From positions 1 to 55,833 of IMG/VR virus record IMGVR_UViG_3300021371_000019: 55,833 nucleotides of DNA; one strand, 5' to 3'. Shown piece after piece: positions 45,272 to 52,425 of the stretch; the first letter of the stretch is position 1, and every line of letters starts with the position of its first letter. Source of the DNA: a virus. The position numbers and the translations under genes were made by a program. The notes beneath the pieces were generated by a model that did no database searches, had not been told where the DNA came from, and worked only from the letters and a program-made list of their open reading frames with translations.

Positions 45272-45401
45272 TTGTTTTTCCTTTGATAAAGGTTTTTATA
45301 ATTCTAAAACCGAAGTATAGCAGCCAAAGAGGAATGAATGCAAGACTACCTACGACAACGGATAAAGAAATTATGTACGGTATGTACTCACTTAGTAACA
45401 A
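45261..45401 (-). CDS. Possible 46-residue membrane protein (TTG start)
   Basis: From a TTG at 45401 an open frame encodes a single membrane helix (IISLSVVVGSLAFIPLWLLY) followed by a basic tail, ending inside the primase-helicase start. It fills what would otherwise be a 120-bp gap. The start codon and ribosome site are weak, so this is a tentative call. Confidence 0.35.
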   Translation of the reverse strand: MLLSEYIPYIISLSVVVGSLAFIPLWLLYFGFRIIKTFIKGKTNVR

Positions 45402-45630
45402 ACGTTCTATTCCTTTGAGTAGATCTAGTACGTTCTTCCTTAGTCATGGGCCTTATGTATCGTTTGTAATCTACAACAATACCTGTGTTCCATCTTGTTA
45501 ATTCATCCTCCGCTTCTGCTCTTGTTTCAAATAAAAGAACTTCTGAATCATAAGTCCAAGGGTTTTCTTTTCGTACTAAAGTGTACTCACCATTTTCTAT
45601 CTCAATCTGAATTGCATATCTACCCATCAT
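45388..45630 (-). CDS. Hypothetical protein, 80 residues
   Basis: Preferred start is the ATG at 45630 (AGGG upstream); the frame continues five codons further. [19 protein letters not shown], then FETRAEAEDELTRWNTGI. The strand-strand-helix character with E-A-E-D-E-L-TRW suggests a small folded domain similar to many phage hypothetical proteins. Overlaps the stop of the previous small gene. Confidence 0.55.
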   Translation of the reverse strand: MMGRYAIQIEIENGEYTLVRKENPWTYDSEVLLFETRAEAEDELTRWNTGIVVDYKRYIRPMTKEERTRSTQRNRTFVTK

Positions 45631-45776
45631 TCTATCCCTATACAAGGTAGCAATATCGACAGCTTACAATACTTTGGATAATCATCATACATCATGGCTA
45701 TAAGTACAGGTGGCGCAGCTATCAGTAAAGCTACAATAGCAGACGCCTTGATTGCACCATTGATATTACCTCTCAT
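45627..45776 (-). CDS. Small membrane protein, 49 residues
   Basis: From the ATG at 45776 ([12 protein letters not shown]) with AAAGGG upstream; longer starts exist but lie under the previous gene. One transmembrane segment ([20 protein letters not shown]) and a short C-terminus with two Cys. Function unknown. Confidence 0.5.
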   Translation of the reverse strand: MRGNINGAIKASAIVALLIAAPPVLIAMMYDDYPKYCKLSILLPCIGIE

Positions 45777-45990
45777 TATCTTTGACCCTTTCCATTGCTT
45801 GCTCATACTTAAAGAATAACTGCTCAAACTTCCACTGGTACACCTGCTGCATACCCATCAGTGCGTTCATCATCTCGTCATGCGTAGGCTCACGTTCACC
45901 ATCACCTATCTGTTTAAATACTGTCTCAAGATCATTACAGACCTGCCAACAGTCCATTATCATTGGTTCTAAGTTGTATAGTTTATCCAT
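45766..45990 (-). CDS. Conserved phage protein, 74 residues (MDKLYNLEP family)
   Basis: Starts best at the ATG at 45990, whose A is the last base of the ThyX stop, with GGAG six bases upstream. Acidic helical protein ([39 protein letters not shown]). A similar protein next to replication genes occurs in marine phages as I recall, function unknown. Confidence 0.65.
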   Translation of the reverse strand: MDKLYNLEPMIMDCWQVCNDLETVFKQIGDGEREPTHDEMMNALMGMQQVYQWKFEQLFFKYEQAMERVKDNER

Positions 45991-46697
45991 CAATTCTCCC
46001 TCAATGCCATCCATGATACAGGGAACAGCTTAGCCATCTCTGTGTCAATGTGTGCAGCTACAACCTGTGTCTCGTACTGTGTGTCAGGCTTACAGCGTAG
46101 GTTACACATGTCTGCAAATGCATCTAAGCTACCTGACCAGTACCACTCAGTGACCATGCTCTGTGGCAGTACCATACGTGCTTGCTCTGGGCATACATCA
46201 TTGCGTATTAATAAGTCATAAAACTTTAAGTGTTGCTCGTAGCAACCTGTTATACTTTTATGTATGTCGTACCTATCAACTTCAAACTGATCATATTCTT
46301 CCCACCTAGCATCCTCTAGTTCTGTAATTACTTCATCACTAGATCCTTGCTTCTTATCTTTGGCACGTCCACGCCACTCTGTAGGCTGATAAAACTCAGG
46401 CTCATGGTCAACATACCTACGGCTGATTTCATTCCAACGTAGGAACTTATGCTTGACTAGCTGACGTGCCACAAACACAGGTGCTTTAACGTGAAAGCTG
46501 GCAAAGCAATGCCCAAAGGGGCTGATGTGTTTGTGCTTGGCAAGGTAACGTATAAGCTTTGCGTCCTTGTCTTTCAACTTAGGTGGACCCCACACATCAC
46601 TCGTATCCATCTCACTACGTTTACCAAAACTTACTCGTGCTGCATTAGCTACAGATAAGTCTGTACCCATGTGATCTATGTAAAATGTTTGTAACAT
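45990..46697 (-). CDS. thyX: Flavin-dependent thymidylate synthase
   Basis: 235 residues. Makes dTMP from dUMP with FAD, NADPH and methylene-tetrahydrofolate. The ThyX signature is present in the form [20 protein letters not shown] (about 76-95). The usual R-H-R triad is K82-H83-K84, a conservative change also plausible in other marine phage enzymes. HKHISPFGH and [13 protein letters not shown] complete the family pattern. It complements RNR and MazG in making dNTPs. Confidence 0.92.
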   Translation of the reverse strand: MLQTFYIDHMGTDLSVANAARVSFGKRSEMDTSDVWGPPKLKDKDAKLIRYLAKHKHISPFGHCFASFHVKAPVFVARQLVKHKFLRWNEISRRYVDHEPEFYQPTEWRGRAKDKKQGSSDEVITELEDARWEEYDQFEVDRYDIHKSITGCYEQHLKFYDLLIRNDVCPEQARMVLPQSMVTEWYWSGSLDAFADMCNLRCKPDTQYETQVVAAHIDTEMAKLFPVSWMALREN

Positions 46698-46817
46698 TTA
46701 ATCCTTTCCTTTATGTTTTTCTTTTCGTTTAGGCACAGGTTTTTTCTTATCAGGTATTACCTGTTGCTTATACTTAGGTTGTCTAAGATCTTTAGCCATT
46801 GGGTTAGGTTTTTTCAT
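46698..46817 (-). CDS. Small very basic protein, 39 residues
   Basis: MKKPNPMAKDLRQPKYKQQV and a Lys/Arg-rich end (KKKPVPKRKEKHKGKD). AAGGG precedes the ATG, which lies in the last codons of the integrase gene, and the stop abuts the ThyX ATG. The MAKDLRQPKYKQ pattern recurs in marine phages next to ThyX in my memory. Likely nucleic-acid binding; function unknown. Confidence 0.6.
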   Translation of the reverse strand: MKKPNPMAKDLRQPKYKQQVIPDKKKPVPKRKEKHKGKD

Positions 46818-47901
46818 TACCCTTTCTCCTATCTAATGCTGACTTAGCTGCAGCATAAGTATGCTTATGGTATGGATTGAGTGACGAGATATTCTGATGC
46901 CCTGTCACGGACATTATAGCTAGATGATCTACCTCTGAGTCAATCATTTCTACGATAGCACTCTTTCTTAAATCTCCGACAAGTAAATTAGATGGTAAGT
47001 CTGCAGCTTCTTTTATTTGATTTGCTAACCACGATACCTGACCTACGTTTAGCGGCCTGTAAGCACCGTCTGATGGCCTCTGATGTGGTACTACATACTC
47101 TTGAAAGTCCCAGTCTTTCTTCTGTTGTGTGAGCATGTTCATAATCTCATCAGATATTGGTAGCTCAACTGTTGCACCACGTTTAGTTTGTTTTATTTTT
47201 ACTTTCTTTTCTTTAAAATTAATTGAAGACCACTTTAATAATCTTATATCAGTAGGTCTTTGTGCCCATTCATAGCACATTAGTACAATTAATCCCACGT
47301 TACGCCAATCAAAGTCAGTGAATGCCACATCAAGAAATTTTTCTACTTGTTCTTTTGTCCATGTTGTATCCCTTGTTTCATGTTTTCTTTTACGAACTTT
47401 AGACATGGGGTTATACTTAATTAAATCAATAGAGATACAAAAATTTATTAATAATGAAAAGATTCTTGCACACTGATTCCCTTTTGACACACTCACATCT
47501 TCACACCATTCCTCATAGGCTTCAGTGCAGTGCATTGCAGTAAGATCTTTAATCTTAATCTGACCTAACTTCCTACTACCAACACTTGTGTTAGCTATAG
47601 CATTCATTGTGTTATCATAGGTTTTCTGTGAGCTATATGCCAACTGTTTAAAATGTGTAGTTGTAACATAGTATTTATAGATGTGTAGTATTGTAGAGTT
47701 GGCTCCAATATTTCCTGCGACAATATCCCCACGTTTAAATGCCTCTACCTTTTCTACTAGCCTTGGTATTTCATACCTTGCTGCACGTCCATCTTTAAAT
47801 GTTTGTCTTCGTACAACACCAGCATCAATAGCATCTTGTGGTGGTGTGAATCTCCATACAGTACCAGCCTTTAAGTTTCCTTTCTTTGTATATTTATACA
47901 T
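46804..47901 (-). CDS. int: Tyrosine recombinase (integrase)
   Basis: 365 residues. An N-terminal arm/core-binding region is followed by the catalytic domain: AQRPTDIRLL (first Arg), KQTKRGATVELPIS (Lys hairpin), VGDLRKSA (second Arg, R312), TGHQNISSLN and the Tyr in NPYHKHT. In the H-x-x-R box the His is replaced by Gly309, which weakens but need not abolish activity. It could integrate the phage or resolve multimers. I do not see a tRNA gene or an attP core near it. Confidence 0.85.
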   Translation of the reverse strand: MYKYTKKGNLKAGTVWRFTPPQDAIDAGVVRRQTFKDGRAARYEIPRLVEKVEAFKRGDIVAGNIGANSTILHIYKYYVTTTHFKQLAYSSQKTYDNTMNAIANTSVGSRKLGQIKIKDLTAMHCTEAYEEWCEDVSVSKGNQCARIFSLLINFCISIDLIKYNPMSKVRKRKHETRDTTWTKEQVEKFLDVAFTDFDWRNVGLIVLMCYEWAQRPTDIRLLKWSSINFKEKKVKIKQTKRGATVELPISDEIMNMLTQQKKDWDFQEYVVPHQRPSDGAYRPLNVGQVSWLANQIKEAADLPSNLLVGDLRKSAIVEMIDSEVDHLAIMSVTGHQNISSLNPYHKHTYAAAKSALDRRKGNEKT

Positions 47902-47946
47902 AGTAATATATGATCCTTATAATAATACTAAAAAGTAAGAGTAGCA

Positions 47947-47977
47947 TAGTAGGGTACTACATAGCAATACCCTACTA
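47947..47977 (-). terminator. Stem-loop between integrase and the early small genes
   Basis: TAGTAGGGTA (47947-47956) and TACCCTACTA (47968-47977) are perfect 10-bp arms with an 11-nt loop, in the 80-bp gap upstream of the integrase start. It could terminate the early leftward transcript, with a T run some distance on, or mark a recombination site. Confidence 0.45.
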
Positions 47978-47981
47978 CAGT

Positions 47982-48182
47982 TTATAGTCTGTAACCGTCA
48001 TCTTTCCATGACATAACCTCTGCAATCTTTTCCACATCGCATAAGCTTTTAATACATTCGTATATAGTTACAGTACAGTCTGCAAAAGACAGGCTGTTAG
48101 CAACGTCTACACTATCCGAAAGTAGATCTTGATAGGTAGATGCAACCTTTTCATCCTTATGGATAATTTCTACGTAATACAT
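47982..48182 (-). CDS. Hypothetical protein, 66 residues
   Basis: MYYVEIIHKDEKVASTYQDL, SLSFADCTVTIYECI. A small alpha/beta protein of acidic character, similar in type to the 86-residue neighbour (both begin with a Y-V-E motif and a strand). They may be distant paralogues. Spacing of 4 bp to the upstream gene supports an operon. Confidence 0.5.
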   Translation of the reverse strand: MYYVEIIHKDEKVASTYQDLLSDSVDVANSLSFADCTVTIYECIKSLCDVEKIAEVMSWKDDGYRL

Positions 48183-48186
48183 AACA

Positions 48187-48447
48187 CTAACGCTTACCCC
48201 CTTCTATCACAATTAGTTGTGGGTTTCTTGGTTTAGATGTCAAAACATTTCGCAACTCTTCGTACCTTTCTAAATTGTAGTCTCGCATTTTTATCACAGG
48301 CTCTGTGTCCATGATGTCAAAGACAGCATTGGGAAATGCCTCTTCTAGTTTTTCACAGATAAGACTAGCACTTTCGATGGTCGAGCACCTCATTACGAGG
48401 CACTCTTCCAACTCATCGACATACATTTCTACTACATAATAATCCAT
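48187..48447 (-). CDS. Hypothetical protein, 86 residues
   Basis: MDYYVVEMYVDELEECLVMR followed by a helix (IESASLICEKLEEAF) and a strand. The architecture resembles the neighbour at 47982, a compact alpha/beta fold. No family recognised. Three-base gap to the next gene upstream. Confidence 0.5.
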   Translation of the reverse strand: MDYYVVEMYVDELEECLVMRCSTIESASLICEKLEEAFPNAVFDIMDTEPVIKMRDYNLERYEELRNVLTSKPRNPQLIVIEGGKR

Positions 48448-48450
48448 ATA

Positions 48451-48669
48451 CTATCCTGCAAAGTGATGCAGCTTACGTCCATAAGCATGTTGAATGTACA
48501 AACTACGTTTACCAAAGTGATAGGCATTCATAGTACTAAGTGGTTCATACTTTAACCAACCACGAGAGCTACGGCTACGCTTACGGTATAGTCCTTTCTT
48601 ACCTAACAGGTTGAAACGAAACCCTTTTGTTCCGTCATTGAGTGGTTTAGTTGCTACTAGTACAAACAT
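48451..48669 (-). CDS. Small basic protein, 72 residues
   Basis: Arg/Lys/Tyr-rich (KKGLYRKRSRSSRGWLKYEP, then HFGKRSLYIQHAYGRKLHHF). Not recognised; the charge suits nucleic acid binding. An AAGGAG ribosome site is six bases from the ATG. Confidence 0.5.
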   Translation of the reverse strand: MFVLVATKPLNDGTKGFRFNLLGKKGLYRKRSRSSRGWLKYEPLSTMNAYHFGKRSLYIQHAYGRKLHHFAG

Positions 48670-48691
48670 GTTTAACTCCTTTGTGTTTGTA

Positions 48692-48958
48692 TTAAGAATA
48701 ATAAGGGTGGATGCAGAGGTGAGGAAATGCCATTCTCATTTTAGTCTCTGCAGTAGATATAGCTCTAGCATCTTCTATGGTAATGTCAAACATTTCTCTA
48801 AGATTGCCATCTGCTTCTTGCAGTGCAGCATAGGCAGACTTGATTGCCTTAACCTGTTCGTCCATCAGGTTGTTACACTTTTCTTCAAGCTCTATTCTAT
48901 GTTGTTCCCGTTTGTCTGCCCACTCTTGGTGGTTCTTTGCGATTTCTTCTGGAGTCAT
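48692..48958 (-). CDS. Small helical protein, 88 residues
   Basis: Charged helical protein (EEIAKNHQEWADKREQHRIE, then MDEQVKAIKSAYAALQEADG). The ribosome site AAGGAAC lies between the operator-like dyad at 48975-48994 and the ATG, so the dyad is in a position to control this gene. Unknown function. Confidence 0.5.
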   Translation of the reverse strand: MTPEEIAKNHQEWADKREQHRIELEEKCNNLMDEQVKAIKSAYAALQEADGNLREMFDITIEDARAISTAETKMRMAFPHLCIHPYYS

Positions 48959-48974
48959 TGTAGTTCCTTTCCAT

Positions 48975-48994
48975 TCTCGGAATTTCCGTGATTA
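48975..48994 (-). promoter_or_regulatory. Operator-like dyad, copy 1
   Basis: Plus strand TCTCGGAATTTCCGTGATTA. The core CGGAA-T-TTCCG is a perfect dyad with one-base centre. It overlaps the stop codon of the DUF932 gene and lies sixteen bases before the 88-residue gene's ATG. Confidence 0.7.
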
Positions 48995-49831
48995 AGCTGC
49001 TAATAAAAAACGATTGTCACTGACCCACTTAGATACCTCCTGTTCTCTACCCCACATTGAGGTAGCTTGTGTGTCATTACCTGTCTTACGTAGATTAAAT
49101 CCGTTACGATCATCTGCATAAGTAGCATAATTAGTAAAGGCAGAGTACAAGGCCCACTTGTTTTCACCTCTCATGCATGTCTCTGTACGGTACAGTTGAT
49201 ACATCTTCTTTGCCTTACGTTCTGATGGTATCATTGCTTCTAGCAAAGCCTCTACATCTACATTTTTTAGGCTAGTCTGCGCCCATGTTTTCATCTTGAT
49301 AGCTTGCTCATAGAAGTCTGACCGTAGGTTAGACAGTTCATTTATGAATGAGCTAAGTGAGAAGTTAGAGGTGTTCTTTCTCCGAACCTTGTCATGCTCA
49401 CCACTGATGCACCCATTAGTGCAGAAGCTATCAATAGCACCAAAGAATACTTGGTTACTACATGACCCATCAATACCATGTAATGATATGATACGGTTCT
49501 TTACCTCAGTCTGATGTCGATCAGTTTCTATAACTGATTTCATGCTAGGTAATGTGATGTCGAGCATAGCCCAAGCACCACCACGGGCAGTTCTGAAGTT
49601 AAAGTCTGCACCATGTAAGTCACCCTCTTGTAACTCTTGAGTGGCAGTGTCTACGACATTACGAAAGAAGTCACCATGATTGGCACAGGTAAAGTCCTTG
49701 CCCACAATACCAAGGTATTCACCTGTATTAGTATTGATTACATACTTCTTGTCTTTGAATTTAGTTTCCTCAAACTCTACTTCAAAGTCCAAGTGCTCTG
49801 GTACGAATGATGTTGTTGTATCAAATGGCAT
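48992..49831 (-). CDS. DUF932 family protein
   Basis: About 279 residues from the ATG at 49831 (MPFDTTTSFVPEHLDFEVE), chosen because AAGGAG lies seven bases upstream; the frame runs on 23 codons further. KYVINTNTGEYLGIVGKDFT, DGSCSNQVFFGAIDSFCTNG and the SFINELSNL helix are the DUF932 pattern, found in phages, plasmids and near anti-restriction genes. Its function is unknown. It is the largest gene of the early accessory block. Confidence 0.82.
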   Translation of the reverse strand: MPFDTTTSFVPEHLDFEVEFEETKFKDKKYVINTNTGEYLGIVGKDFTCANHGDFFRNVVDTATQELQEGDLHGADFNFRTARGGAWAMLDITLPSMKSVIETDRHQTEVKNRIISLHGIDGSCSNQVFFGAIDSFCTNGCISGEHDKVRRKNTSNFSLSSFINELSNLRSDFYEQAIKMKTWAQTSLKNVDVEALLEAMIPSERKAKKMYQLYRTETCMRGENKWALYSAFTNYATYADDRNGFNLRKTGNDTQATSMWGREQEVSKWVSDNRFLLAA

Positions 49832-49842
49832 TTTGTTTCTCC

Positions 49843-50541
49843 TTAATGCTCTGATAGATGCACAATCTGTGTGCGGTTGATAGTCTTTTGTGCAAAGCAA
49901 CCTGCCTTGCAGTCCTTGCAGTGACCCTTGAGATCCTTGTGAGTCTTAGGGCATAGGAACATTCTTGTTCCATAGACAGGATCAGATGTCAAGTCATCAT
50001 CACCATAGAACATAATATTCCAGTCATCATCAATCAACATCTTCCATTCAGCTTTGCTGTTGGATGGGTCAAGAGATGCATTAATAGCACAGTTAGGTAG
50101 AGGCATAAGCTCTTTCTCAATTAAAGCTTTGAGGCGTGGATTACGCCATGCTCTGGTAGGAATCCACCATGTAATATCTGGGTTAAGTAGGCACATAGTC
50201 TTGACACGGTACACATCAATCACATCTTTGAAGGCTTCGCCTCGTGTCATGTGACGAACACGACTAGTATCGTACCGTTTACGACTAAAGAATTTAGTGA
50301 AGTCAGAGTTAGACTTGTTTAGTTTTTGCCAGATAGTCTCGCACCTGTCATCACGTTTAGCCATGTTTGGGTATATCTTGTATAACTTAACGTTATAACA
50401 AGTGTCATCACAGTAATCTGTACGGTGGTCACAAGAGCCAGTATGGTTCTCGGTATCATTTATCGGTCTGTCTGTTGCAGCCATGCCTATGTCTTTGCAT
50501 TCTCTAAATAGATCATTAAGTTCTTGTGTGGATAAAGTCAT
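49843..50541 (-). CDS. GP88-family (mycobacteriophage gp88-like) protein
   Basis: 232 residues, Cys-rich: CDHRTDYCDDTCYNVK near residue 33 and CPKTHKDLKGHCKDCKAGCF near 200-220 look like metal-binding clusters. The DDTCYNVKLYKIYPN and ARKDDRCE-like motifs match the phage GP88 family as I remember it. Function unknown; the clusters suggest a radical or zinc enzyme-like fold. Its ATG is the last element of operator-like copy 2, whose GGAG also serves as the ribosome site. Confidence 0.65.
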   Translation of the reverse strand: MTLSTQELNDLFRECKDIGMAATDRPINDTENHTGSCDHRTDYCDDTCYNVKLYKIYPNMAKRDDRCETIWQKLNKSNSDFTKFFSRKRYDTSRVRHMTRGEAFKDVIDVYRVKTMCLLNPDITWWIPTRAWRNPRLKALIEKELMPLPNCAINASLDPSNSKAEWKMLIDDDWNIMFYGDDDLTSDPVYGTRMFLCPKTHKDLKGHCKDCKAGCFAQKTINRTQIVHLSEH

Positions 50542-50561
50542 TCTCGGAATCTCCGTGATTA
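50542..50561 (-). promoter_or_regulatory. Operator-like dyad, copy 2 (fused to a start codon)
   Basis: Plus strand TCTCGGAATCTCCGTGATTA, one base different from copy 1. On the coding strand the dyad runs directly into the ATG of the GP88-type gene, so protein binding here would also affect translation initiation or the transcript 5' end. Confidence 0.65.
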
Positions 50562-50570
50562 GATTTTCGT

Positions 50571-50963
50571 TTAAGTTCTGAATACCTTTATGACAGGTTT
50601 ATTTTGTTTGTCAATATACAAATAAGCAACCTCGGCATGGTAGATCGGTTCATCGTGCTCATCTACAAATGTGTTTGCATGATATGGGTTATACCGTACA
50701 CGTTCAAGCCTAGCTACATCATAGGGCAAGGCATAGTCAGGGTCTTGAAACCATAGGTCAGCATCCACCTCAACCTCTTGAGGTCTAACGAATGCGTGTA
50801 CATTCTTAACCTGTTCATCCTGAGTCTTTGCCCACCCTGCAGGTTGCACTGCAAAGACAGGCTTGTGTGCTATGATACTATTAGTATGCCATTGAACCTT
50901 ACCGTTTCTTTTCCTTACAGAAAAGACATGCTTGTGTAGGTTATAATATATCTCGGTCTTCAT
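50571..50963 (-). CDS. Hypothetical protein, 130 residues
   Basis: Start chosen at the ATG at 50963 (MKTEIYYNLHKHVF) because GGAG lies eight bases upstream; an in-frame ATG at 50975 overlaps the dyad. It has a mixed strand-rich sequence (VRKRNGKVQWHTNSIIAHK) and ends YLYIDKQNKPVIKVFRT. Not recognised. Confidence 0.5.
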   Translation of the reverse strand: MKTEIYYNLHKHVFSVRKRNGKVQWHTNSIIAHKPVFAVQPAGWAKTQDEQVKNVHAFVRPQEVEVDADLWFQDPDYALPYDVARLERVRYNPYHANTFVDEHDEPIYHAEVAYLYIDKQNKPVIKVFRT

Positions 50964-50975
50964 TTGATTCTCCAT

Positions 50976-50995
50976 TCTCGGAATTTCCGTGATTA
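50976..50995 (-). promoter_or_regulatory. Operator-like dyad, copy 3
   Basis: Plus strand TCTCGGAATTTCCGTGATTA, identical to copy 1. It overlaps the stop codon of the 132-residue gene and ends at an ATG; the likely gene start is twelve bases downstream. Confidence 0.7.
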
Positions 50996-51391
50996 CAATT
51001 TGATGCCTAGTACCAGTTCTCGTGATAGCTCATGCCATCCAGTAGGCATACATAGATACGCCTTGTTCTGCTGCAAGTGTACAATTATATTACCCACAGA
51101 TAGGCTAGTGTCACCCTTAGCAAGGGTAGTAACCTTAGCTTTACCATAGCCATTCCCTGCATCAAAGACAGCTTCCAATGGGTCAACAGATTCAGATAGT
51201 ACACCTAGATGCAGGAACTTGGTTGGATAATACATGTTATGAAACAAAGCATCATTAACACTCTGCTCTGCAGACTTCTCATTGAGAAGCCTCAGATCAA
51301 AAGCAATTCTTGCTATCTCTGACTGAGGGTTCTCATTGATTATGTCATAGACTTCTGGTCTGAATTGATAGACGAGGTATGATCTGGACAT
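50993..51391 (-). CDS. Hypothetical protein, 132 residues
   Basis: MSRSYLVYQFRPEVYDIINE opens an alpha/beta protein with a helical segment (ARIAFDLRLLNEKSAEQSVN) and a beta-rich end (LSVGNIIVHLQQNKAYLCMP). AAGGAG eight bases before the ATG. No family recognised. Confidence 0.55.
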   Translation of the reverse strand: MSRSYLVYQFRPEVYDIINENPQSEIARIAFDLRLLNEKSAEQSVNDALFHNMYYPTKFLHLGVLSESVDPLEAVFDAGNGYGKAKVTTLAKGDTSLSVGNIIVHLQQNKAYLCMPTGWHELSRELVLGIKL

Positions 51392-51543
51392 TGGCTTAAC
51401 TCCTTGTTGCCATGAATTTCCTTAGTTCTGTCACATGATGAAACAGATGTCAAGGCTTTTGTTTTGAATAGCATTTGTTGATGCCATATAGACCGCCAAT
51501 ATTTGTCGGCACGTAGTGATTGTCTGTCACGTTTACTCCTCAT
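51340..51543 (-). CDS. Possible small basic protein, 67 residues
   Basis: From an ATG at 51543 with GGAG six bases upstream. Arg/Lys-rich start (MRSKRDRQSLRADKYWRS), no recognisable domain. It fills a 140-bp gap and overlaps the next gene by 52 bp, which lowers confidence. Confidence 0.35.
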   Translation of the reverse strand: MRSKRDRQSLRADKYWRSIWHQQMLFKTKALTSVSSCDRTKEIHGNKELSQCPDHTSSINSDQKSMT

Positions 51544-51772
51544 CCTCATCTCCACAAATGTCATTCCATTCTTCAGGGCTGATACCTGTCTTAATAAACT
51601 CACGTTGCTCGGCATCCAAGTCAGGCATTACATTCTGAATCAGTTCACCTGATTGTAGCCAGTATTCTATCTTACCTTGAGTCGTAGGTAAAACCATAGA
51701 GTTTACCTTACCTGAAAGCATAGACTTCTTGTGAACAAATACTTTGTTCTCTGCAATGTGTTCTATCCGCAT
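51533..51772 (-). CDS. Hypothetical acidic protein, 79 residues
   Basis: Start chosen at the ATG at 51772 (MRIEHIAENKVFVHKKSM), with AAGGAG six bases upstream. The N-terminal half is strand-rich and the C-terminus acidic (CGDEDEE), ending with an Asp/Glu run. Not recognised. Confidence 0.5.
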   Translation of the reverse strand: MRIEHIAENKVFVHKKSMLSGKVNSMVLPTTQGKIEYWLQSGELIQNVMPDLDAEQREFIKTGISPEEWNDICGDEDEE

Positions 51773-51773
51773 G

Positions 51774-52004
51774 TCATTCTCCTTTTGCATATGCTTTTGC
51801 TTTTACCAAAGCAATTATTAATTGATCAGAATTCATGTGTCTTACTACATCATCATAAAAATCTGATGCCTTAGTCACATCATAAAACCACAGACTTGTA
51901 TTAATAAATCCATAGTCATCATGTATTAGTGCTACCTCTACTAAGCCAACATCGCCATCGGGAACTATGGATAAGGTATATCCATTACCTAAATCTAACT
52001 TCAT
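51774..52004 (-). CDS. Hypothetical protein, 76 residues
   Basis: MKLDLGNGYTLSIVPDGDVG continues as strands and then a helix (DFYDDVVRHMNSDQLIIAL). AAGGAG is located between the dyad copy 4 and the ATG. Its ATG overlaps the stop of the 49-residue ORF upstream (ATGA). Small alpha/beta fold; unknown function. Confidence 0.55.
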   Translation of the reverse strand: MKLDLGNGYTLSIVPDGDVGLVEVALIHDDYGFINTSLWFYDVTKASDFYDDVVRHMNSDQLIIALVKAKAYAKGE

Positions 52005-52150
52005 TTAATTCTCCTTTTCATTCTCGGATTTTCCGTGATTAGTCTTGCATTACTAGGGAAACGTTTCAGTATCTTCGATACTTGCCGCATGTCACGACAA
52101 GTAAGATAAGAAAACATAAACCCTTCATCATCATAAAAACATACCCGCAT
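52001..52150 (-). CDS. Small basic protein, 49 residues, containing dyad copy 4 in frame
   Basis: MRVCFYDDEGFMFSYLTCRD then MRQVSKILKRFPSNARLITE and a basic end. The segment LITENPRM is encoded by the operator-like dyad itself, so that regulatory sequence is translated here. ATGA-coupled to the 76-residue gene. Its reality is supported by coupling and ORF length only. Confidence 0.45.
   Translation of the reverse strand: MRVCFYDDEGFMFSYLTCRDMRQVSKILKRFPSNARLITENPRMKRRIK
52022..52041 (-). promoter_or_regulatory. Operator-like dyad, copy 4 (inside an ORF)
   Basis: Plus strand TCTCGGATTTTCCGTGATTA. One of the core positions is changed (ATT for AAT). It is inside the coding part of the 49-residue ORF, fifteen bases before the next gene's ribosome site. 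Confidence 0.6.
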
Positions 52151-52152
52151 GA

Positions 52153-52308
52153 TCACCCCCGATCAAAAGCTAAAACAGAAAGTAATATTACTACAGGTAG
52201 TAATGATAATAATATTATAGGATTAATAGTAGTATAAGCTACTATTAATAATATACTTGTAGTAGATACAAGTATTAATAACCAAGCAAAGAATATTACT
52301 AATTGCAT
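52153..52308 (-). CDS. Small membrane protein, 51 residues
   Basis: Two hydrophobic helices (VIFFAWLLILVSTTSILLIV and PIILLSLLPVVILLSVLAF). AAGGAG is eight bases before the ATG. Two of its hairpins are long (11-bp arms at 52222-52249; 8-bp arms at 52253-52275). Composed largely of Leu/Ile codons TTA and ATA. Perhaps a small effector on the host membrane; unknown. Confidence 0.5.
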   Translation of the reverse strand: MQLVIFFAWLLILVSTTSILLIVAYTTINPIILLSLLPVVILLSVLAFDRG

Positions 52309-52341
52309 GACGTGATCTCCTTCTGCCGCATGCTTACAAAA

Positions 52342-52366
52342 GTATTCACGGAAATTCCGTGAATAC
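52342..52366 (-). promoter_or_regulatory. Operator-like dyad, copy 5: perfect 25-bp palindrome
   Basis: GTATTCACGGAA (52342-52353), one A, then TTCCGTGAATAC (52355-52366). Both halves match the CACGGAA half-site, so this copy may be the strongest site. It lies between a terminator and the 51-residue membrane gene, where a promoter is expected. A second palindrome, TATACTTC-TTT-GAAGTATA, follows at 52370-52388. Confidence 0.8.
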
Positions 52367-52391
52367 CACTATACTTCTTTGAAGTATAAGC

Positions 52392-52425
52392 AAAAAAAAA
52401 GCTCCCCGAAGGGAGCTTCTTTTAT
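52392..52425 (-). terminator. Intrinsic terminator with UUCG loop
   Basis: On the minus strand AAGCTCCC, loop TTCG, GGGAGCTT, then nine T. It lies at the stop of the 61-residue gene. On the plus strand the same hairpin is followed by TTCTTTT, so it could work both ways. It separates the first two early genes from the rest of the leftward block. Confidence 0.85.

Noticed and set aside
47902-47981. attP in the gap upstream of the integrase
   Set aside because: Only a 10-bp stem-loop is present; no tRNA 3' end or clear core with arm repeats.
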